NCBI GenBank assembly: GCA_963601185.1
Contig: CAVCEE010000036.1
Coordinates: forward strand, 1 to 9,661
DNA from: Limisoma sp963601185
GTDB taxonomy: Bacteria; Bacteroidota; Bacteroidia; Bacteroidales; Muribaculaceae
Length of the DNA stretch: 9,661 nt
Reading direction: 5' to 3'
This document shows, one piece after another, positions 5,698-9,661 of this stretch (position 1 is its first letter; each line of letters opens with the position of its first letter). A program made the translations under genes and the position numbers. The notes below the pieces were generated by a model. That model made no database searches. It worked only from the letters and a program-made list of their open reading frames with translations, and had not been told where the DNA came from.

Positions 5698-7515
5698 TTA
5701 ATCGTCTGAAAAATGTCGCAGTACGCGGCGGTACGAATTGAAAATCTTTGACTTGGAGACGAACCCGATGTACTTGCCTTTCTCAACAACTGGCAAATTC
5801 CAGGCGTTTGTCCTGTCAAATGTTTTCATCACGTTCTCCATATTGTCGCCAACTTCAATTTTTGCAGGAGGCATACACATAAATTTCCGCACATACATTC
5901 TGTCGTACAGTTCCGGACGGAACATAATGTTGCGTATGTCGTTCAATAAAACAATACCCAAGAGAGTCCCCTCGCTGTCGGTTACCGGGAAAAGATTTCG
6001 GTCGGATTGTGAAATCTTATGTACCATTTCACGGAGTGACATTTCAGGATGAACCTCAATGAAGTCTTTCTCTATGACACTGTTCATTTTCAGGAGGGTA
6101 AGTACAGCCTTGTCCTTGTGGTGGGTGAGCAGTTCTCCGCGCTTTGCCAAACGCATAGTGTAGATACTATATTTAAGGAATATCCTGATTGTGCAGTAGG
6201 AGATGGTAGACACCATCAGAAGTGGCAAGAACAGTTGGTAGCCGCCAGTCATCTCTGCCGTCAAGAATATGCCCATCAGTGGGGCATGCATAACGCCAGC
6301 CATAACGCCAGCCATACCCATCAGCGCAAAATTCTTACACGACAATTCCATCCCAGGGAACAGCCCGAGCGTATTTGTGAGATAGGCAAAAAAGAAGCCA
6401 GTCATACAACCGACATACAAGGACGGCGCAAATGTACCACCTACACCGCCGCCTCCGTTGGTCGCGCTCGTGGCAAATACTTTAGTCAGAATAATCATAA
6501 ATAAGAAGAGCAACACGAACCACACATTGTCACGAAGGCTGTAGAACACACTGCCGTCGAGGAGTGTGGTCGGGTCGCCTTTTAAAAGTTCCGTAATCGC
6601 GCCATAACCTTCACCATAGAGCGGAGGGAAGCAGAAAATTAAGCCACTCAGGATGATTGATCCAATAATAAATTTGCTCCAAGGTCCTTTCATCTTGGAA
6701 AACATACTCTCCACGAAGCCGATAACCTTGGTAAAGTATAGGGATGTAAAACCGCAGACAACACCCAACAGGATTACATAGGGAATATTGTTGGTTAAGA
6801 ATGCCTCACTTTGGTCAAAGCTGAATTCCGGACTATAGCCTGTGAAGATGTAGGAAACAGTGGCGGCTGTGACAGATGACAGCAATAGTGGCATAACGGA
6901 AACTGTGGTCAAATCAAGCATCAACACTTCTACGGCAAACAACATTCCGGCAATTGGGGCTTTGAATATGCCCGCAACTCCTGCTGCAGCACCGCTACCC
7001 ACAAGCATCATAAGAATTTGTGGCGACAGTCGGAAAAGGCTACCCAAATTGGATCCGATTGCAGCACCTGTGTTGACAATTGGACCTTCCGCTCCGACGG
7101 ATCCGCCAAATCCGATGGTGATGGAACTGGCAACGACAGAGGTGTATGTGTTGTGTAGTTTCAGTCGACTTTTGTTTTGTGAAATAGCATACAACACACG
7201 CGTTACACCGTGCGAAATGTTGTCCTTAACAATATATTTTACATAAAGACTAACTATCAATATGCCTAATGCTGGGTAGAGGAGGTATAGGTAGTTCGCT
7301 CCCGAAACTGAGAAATGGGTGGTGAGCATTGTGGAAATTGTCGCGATTAAAAATTTCAGCAACAATGCTGCAAAGCCGGATAGAATGCCAATGATAAAGG
7401 CTAAAATCAACAGAAATGTTTTCTCCTTTATATGGTCTTCCCTCCATTGTAGAACTCGCATCAGGAACGAATTGGCGTGCTCTTTAATTGATATGCTGTG
7501 ATTCAACAAAATCAT
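5698..7515 (-). CDS. CLC-family chloride channel/transporter with C-terminal CBS pair
   Basis: This 605-residue inner-membrane protein has the CLC fold (about residues 30-455) followed by two CBS domains (about 477-532 and 541-599), which in other CLCs bind nucleotides and modulate transport. Signature loops are present: GSVGAEGPIV (138-147), with the gating Glu143; GGTFAP (359-364), the GxFxP anion loop; ISHG (100-103), the central-serine loop; and SIYTMRLAKRG (450-460), with Tyr452 matching the coordinating tyrosine. By my alignment, the position of the internal proton glutamate (Glu203 of E. coli ClC-ec1) is Val197 in MLFAVEVLML, as in many CLC channels. Whether it is an exchanger or a channel therefore cannot be told. 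The ATG overlaps the upstream TGA stop as ATGA and follows AAAGGA, a possible ribosome site. fmt follows after 12 bases. Confidence 0.94.
   Translation of the reverse strand: MILLNHSISIKEHANSFLMRVLQWREDHIKEKTFLLILAFIIGILSGFAALLLKFLIATISTMLTTHFSVSGANYLYLLYPALGILIVSLYVKYIVKDNISHGVTRVLYAISQNKSRLKLHNTYTSVVASSITIGFGGSVGAEGPIVNTGAAIGSNLGSLFRLSPQILMMLVGSGAAAGVAGIFKAPIAGMLFAVEVLMLDLTTVSVMPLLLSSVTAATVSYIFTGYSPEFSFDQSEAFLTNNIPYVILLGVVCGFTSLYFTKVIGFVESMFSKMKGPWSKFIIGSIILSGLIFCFPPLYGEGYGAITELLKGDPTTLLDGSVFYSLRDNVWFVLLFLFMIILTKVFATSATNGGGGVGGTFAPSLYVGCMTGFFFAYLTNTLGLFPGMELSCKNFALMGMAGVMAGVMHAPLMGIFLTAEMTGGYQLFLPLLMVSTISYCTIRIFLKYSIYTMRLAKRGELLTHHKDKAVLTLLKMNSVIEKDFIEVHPEMSLREMVHKISQSDRNLFPVTDSEGTLLGIVLLNDIRNIMFRPELYDRMYVRKFMCMPPAKIEVGDNMENVMKTFDRTNAWNLPVVEKGKYIGFVSKSKIFNSYRRVLRHFSDD
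6289..6316 (-). repeat. Short in-frame tandem repeat inside the CLC gene
   Basis: On the plus strand CATAACGCCAGC is present twice in tandem (6289-6300, 6301-6312), followed by CATA. It encodes the repeated Ala-Gly-Val-Met around residues 402-409, within a transmembrane region that is normally Ala/Gly/Met-rich in CLC proteins. It is most likely simple coding redundancy, though a 12-base unit could expand or contract without changing frame. Confidence 0.6.
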
Positions 7516-8903
7516 ATTCCTTTCCCGGTAGCAACCGTCTTTATCGTGTACATAATTATTTTCAAGTCAACAAGGAGCGACATGTTCTCCAAATAAATCA
7601 AGTCGTATTTGGAACGGGTTATCATCTCATCGACATTTTGGGCGTATCCATATTTTACGACGCCCCAGGATGTAAGCCCCGGCCTAATCTGATACACAAG
7701 TGTGTAGTAAGGGGCTCTTGCTATAATCTGTTCGGCGAAGTATTCTCTCTCCGGACGTGGACCGACGAGCGACATGTCGCCTTTCAGGACATTCCAGAAT
7801 TGAGGGGTCTCGTCCAACCTGTATTTGCGCAATACTCTGCCAATATCAGTTACTCTCAAGTCGGTCTCATTTGACAACTGCGGAACGCCATTGCTTTCTG
7901 CATTGGCAACCATTGTGCGGAATTTGTAAATATTGAAAGGCTTTCCGTTTCTCCCAATGCGTTCTTGCGTGTAGAACACATTGCCGGAGGAACTCCGTTT
8001 CACCAATATCGAAATAACAGCAAAGACAGGCAGCAGTATGATTAGAGCAATGGCGGAACAGATGATGTCAGTTGCCCTTTTTACGCTTTTCTGCCATTCC
8101 GGCATATTGCTTTGCGCGATATTTACAAATGGGATGCCTTTTATGTTGGCGTGCCGAATGTTGGATGTGATGATATCGTATGTCTCCGGCGCAATTTTAA
8201 TTTGGATGCCCAAATGAAATAGGTGACTTATCAGATGCAGGGTCTGGGCATTCGACATATCCCCAGGGACAATGACGATTGTGCTTACTCCCTTTTCTAT
8301 GGCGATATTGCAAATGGTATTGGCATCGGTGTCGATTGGGCAAATGCTGACAATGTGATACCCGGAAGATTTCTCGGAGTCGTTTATCGCTTTGACGACA
8401 CTTGCCGATTCTGTCTCGTTGCCAATGACTAGGGTGTTGAATCGGATTTGTCCAACTCTGATTTCTTCTGAGATTACCTTGGCAACGATGCTGCGAGGCA
8501 GATACAACAACCCGAACAAAATGCCGCATAGAGAGCCTAATAACTCATAGTTGATGCTCCTGATGGGTAGGTTGTCGTTAATCAGGATTATAAAATAAAT
8601 GGTCAATGTCGATAAAATCGCAGTAACCAACGTGGTTAGGAAAATATGTGAGTTTTGCTTTTCGAGAGGCTTGTTGTAAAAGCCGGAAAGATAGCAGAGC
8701 CCGACAATCAGAAATGGGAATATAAATTGCCCCAAACGGACATTTGAATACCGTAGGTAGATGGTGAACGATTCAACGTTTCGCAAATCGCCATAGTCTT
8801 TTGTGATGTAGAAGCGGACTATTGAGAATAATAGTAATGCGATAACCGCTGCGAAAAAATCACAAAGAATAAACGCTAACCTGAATTTCTGTTCACTCTT
8901 CAC
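7512..8903 (-). CDS. Polyprenyl-phosphate sugar-1-phosphate transferase (WbaP/WcaJ-like)
   Basis: This 463-residue membrane enzyme starts surface-polysaccharide repeat units by moving a sugar-1-phosphate from a nucleotide sugar to undecaprenyl phosphate. Four N-terminal membrane helices (about 8-30, 58-76, 86-108, 118-136) precede a Rossmann-like domain (about 155-260; TLVIGNETES at 157-166). The catalytic bacterial sugar transferase domain runs from about 272: the re-entrant helix KRATDIICSAIALIILLPVF (275-294), YTQERIGRNGKPFNIYKFRT (311-330), the Asp364-Glu365 dyad in RLDETPQFWNVLKGDMSLVG (362-381), then PRPE and RPGLTSWG. The start is GTG (8901-8903), overlapping the upstream stop as GTGA; the first internal Met is residue 215, too late to keep the membrane part. 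The sugar specificity cannot be read from the sequence. No glycosyltransferases or flippase are nearby, so the partner polysaccharide cluster must be elsewhere. Confidence 0.93.
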   Translation of the reverse strand: MKSEQKFRLAFILCDFFAAVIALLLFSIVRFYITKDYGDLRNVESFTIYLRYSNVRLGQFIFPFLIVGLCYLSGFYNKPLEKQNSHIFLTTLVTAILSTLTIYFIILINDNLPIRSINYELLGSLCGILFGLLYLPRSIVAKVISEEIRVGQIRFNTLVIGNETESASVVKAINDSEKSSGYHIVSICPIDTDANTICNIAIEKGVSTIVIVPGDMSNAQTLHLISHLFHLGIQIKIAPETYDIITSNIRHANIKGIPFVNIAQSNMPEWQKSVKRATDIICSAIALIILLPVFAVISILVKRSSSGNVFYTQERIGRNGKPFNIYKFRTMVANAESNGVPQLSNETDLRVTDIGRVLRKYRLDETPQFWNVLKGDMSLVGPRPEREYFAEQIIARAPYYTLVYQIRPGLTSWGVVKYGYAQNVDEMITRSKYDLIYLENMSLLVDLKIIMYTIKTVATGKGI

Positions 8904-9463
8904 GGTCTGATTATTTTTATTACATTGTCTTGCGACAATTGCACAATGCTTGATGCGGTGTGTGGCGTTTTATCGTCTTGCCGATATTTCACAATGTAGT
9001 CTACTGCGGATTTGATGTCATCGGTAATTTCGTCAAAATAGGCAGGAGACGGATTGCCCGCAACGTTGGCAGATGTAGACACAACCGGATGCTTCAGTAA
9101 AGAACACAATTTCTGCGAAAATGGGTCGCGCGATACACGAATGCCTACGCTATCGTTGTCGCCAAGTAGTTCGTTTGCCAATCGGATTGCGCCATCGTAG
9201 ATGATGGTTATCGGCTTTTCGCTTAACTCGTTAAGTTGGTAAGCCATTTCGGGAACGTTGTCGACATACTTCTCCACATCGTCCATACTGGATACCAATA
9301 CCAGCATGGCCTTGTTGTTCGCCCGTTTCTTTATTTCGTATATGCGCTTGACGGCTTTGGAATTGGTGGCATCGCACCCGATGCCCCAAATCGTATCGGT
9401 GGGGTATAGTATCACTCCGCCTTTACGCATCGTTTCTACCGCAACTTTTAAATCTTCTTCCAT
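8900..9463 (-). CDS. tsaC: Threonylcarbamoyl-AMP synthase (YrdC/Sua5 family)
   Basis: This 187-residue single-domain protein makes threonylcarbamoyl-AMP from threonine, bicarbonate and ATP, the first step of t6A formation at position 37 of ANN-decoding tRNAs. The YrdC fold is shown by GGVILYPTDTIWGIGCDA (15-32), the basic patch KKRANNK (45-51), SVGIRVSRDP (105-114), STSANVAGNPSP (129-140) and the closing TASSIV (169-174). It lacks the extra C-terminal Sua5 domain, so it is TsaC-like in size. The ATG at 9461-9463 is the only good start; the leader CATAAAAAT is A/T-rich without a Shine-Dalgarno. It is the first gene of the cluster with the sugar transferase, CLC and fmt. Its upstream flank is only 21 bases before the stop codon of an IS110-like transposase, so its native promoter may have been displaced or replaced. 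Confidence 0.94.
   Translation of the reverse strand: MEEDLKVAVETMRKGGVILYPTDTIWGIGCDATNSKAVKRIYEIKKRANNKAMLVLVSSMDDVEKYVDNVPEMAYQLNELSEKPITIIYDGAIRLANELLGDNDSVGIRVSRDPFSQKLCSLLKHPVVSTSANVAGNPSPAYFDEITDDIKSAVDYIVKYRQDDKTPHTASSIVQLSQDNVIKIIRP
8924..8939 (-). promoter_or_regulatory. GNRA-loop hairpin just before the GTG start of the sugar transferase
   Basis: In the minus-strand transcript ATTGTC and GACAAT form a 6-base-pair stem closing a GCAA tetraloop, a GNRA type known for stability. It lies in the last codons of tsaC, 20 bases before the overlapping GTG start codon. It might influence translational coupling of the next gene; it may also be coincidence of the coding sequence. Confidence 0.3.
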
Positions 9464-9479
9464 ATTTTTATGATTTGTG

Positions 9480-9510
9480 CAAGCCTAAACTGATAAAATG
9501 GGTTGATAAA
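9480..9510 (-). promoter_or_regulatory. Candidate promoter at the transposase/tsaC junction
   Basis: On the minus strand TAGGCTTG (9480-9487) differs from TAnnTTTG at one defined base. TTTA (9507-9510), a 3-of-4 match to TTTG, lies exactly 19 bases further upstream. Transcription would begin about 10-15 bases before the tsaC ATG. The -7 box includes the transposase TAG stop codon. No better promoter is visible between the window edge and tsaC. This is a near-consensus match only. Confidence 0.4.
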
Positions 9511-9661
9511 CTCGATTATTTCTGATTACGGCGAACATTCTCGCCACGAGCTTGGCTCGCACTGCGTTTAATACAGTCATTTTGTTTTTTCCTTCGGCGA
9601 CTTTTCTTTCAAAATATGTTTTCAGATCGCCTGTCTTCTTATGGGCAATCGCCACAGCAGC
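9485..9661 (-). CDS. IS110-family (IS116/IS110/IS902) transposase, C-terminal part
   Basis: The last 58 codons and a TAG stop (9485-9487) of a gene entering from the right edge. The translation includes AIAHKKTGDLKTYFERKVAE (about the first 23 residues), then GKNKMTVLNAVRAKLVARMF and AVIRNNRVYQP. The pattern R-K-V-x-E-G-K-N-K-M followed by LNAVRxKLVxRxFAxI is the C-terminal signature I recognise from Bacteroidota IS110-type transposases, which carry a DEDD RuvC-like N-terminal domain and a serine-containing C-terminal domain. Neither catalytic region is visible here, so activity and intactness of the element cannot be judged. It reads in the same direction as the tsaC operon and stops 21 bases before it, so transcription could run through. 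Family call is by motif memory from a short fragment. Confidence 0.75.
   Translation of the reverse strand, partial: AAVAIAHKKTGDLKTYFERKVAEGKNKMTVLNAVRAKLVARMFAVIRNNRVYQPILSV

Larger units (their letters stand above)
9464..9661 (-). mobile_element. Right (3') end of an IS110-like insertion sequence, boundary undetermined
   Basis: The stretch contains the 3' end of a transposase gene and at most 21 non-coding bases before tsaC. IS110-family elements usually lack terminal inverted repeats and make no simple target duplication, so the exact end cannot be fixed from one side. If the element is intact, its right end must fall within 9464-9484 or very close to it. The rest of the element lies beyond the window. 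Confidence 0.5.

Noticed and set aside
6289..6316. Tandem repeat in the CLC gene as a possible phase-variation switch
   Set aside because: The unit is 12 bases and in frame, with only about 2.3 copies. Copy change would not turn the gene off, and the encoded Ala-Gly-Val-Met is normal for this helix.
6049..6504. Open frame of 151 codons on the plus strand inside the CLC gene
   Set aside because: It is antisense to strongly conserved CLC coding sequence, has a His/Gln-rich non-family composition and no promoter. It is a shadow frame.
8197..8529. Open frame of 110 codons on the minus strand inside the sugar phosphotransferase, in a different frame
   Set aside because: Arg/His/Gln-rich out-of-frame shadow. 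The phosphotransferase frame is continuous and carries all family motifs, so no frameshift is implied.
1..9661. CRISPR array, tRNA, rRNA, toxin-antitoxin pair or defence island
   Set aside because: I saw no regularly spaced repeats, no cloverleaf or rRNA-like sequence, and no small paired genes. Coding sequence fills nearly all of the window.

Overview
The window looks like a piece of a Bacteroidales (phylum Bacteroidota) chromosome, probably from an uncultured or gut-type member. Three things support this. The primary sigma factor is the short 284-residue Bacteroidota form, with no region 1.1. Several genes are preceded by the Bacteroidota-type -7 box TAnnTTTG, once with a perfect TTTG -33 box at a 19-base spacing. 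Shine-Dalgarno sequences are mostly absent, and leaders are A/T-rich. I cannot name a genus. The content is mostly housekeeping, with one insertion-sequence fragment at the right edge.

Left part (1-2777, all on the minus strand): the first 37 codons of a Bcp-type peroxiredoxin with its own promoter; the primary sigma factor RpoD with a promoter and a terminator-like hairpin; and a periplasmic HtrA/DegP-type protease-chaperone with two PDZ domains and a clear intrinsic terminator. Each of the three appears to be transcribed as a separate unit.

Middle (2975-4715): a DUF695 protein on the minus strand is divergent from rmuC on the plus strand. Only about 40 bases separate the two start regions. 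The best rmuC promoter lies inside the beginning of the DUF695 gene, and the region carries a 12-base direct repeat at an exact 40-base offset. rmuC converges on fmt with a 7-base gap.

Right part (4723-9463, minus strand): four tightly packed genes read in the order tsaC-type threonylcarbamoyl-AMP synthase, polyprenyl-phosphate sugar phosphotransferase, CLC chloride transporter with CBS domains, and fmt. The first two junctions overlap by 4 bases (GTGA and ATGA) and the third has a 12-base gap, so this is very probably one operon. It joins tRNA modification (t6A), the first step of a surface polysaccharide, chloride transport and initiator-tRNA formylation. Immediately upstream (9485-9661) is the 3' end of an IS110-like transposase reading toward the operon and stopping 21 bases before tsaC.

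I found no complete novel defence, mobile or metabolic system. The points most worth a second look are the IS/operon junction and its candidate promoter, the sugar phosphotransferase nested between housekeeping genes, the rmuC/DUF695 start region, and a CLC protein with valine at the internal proton-glutamate position.
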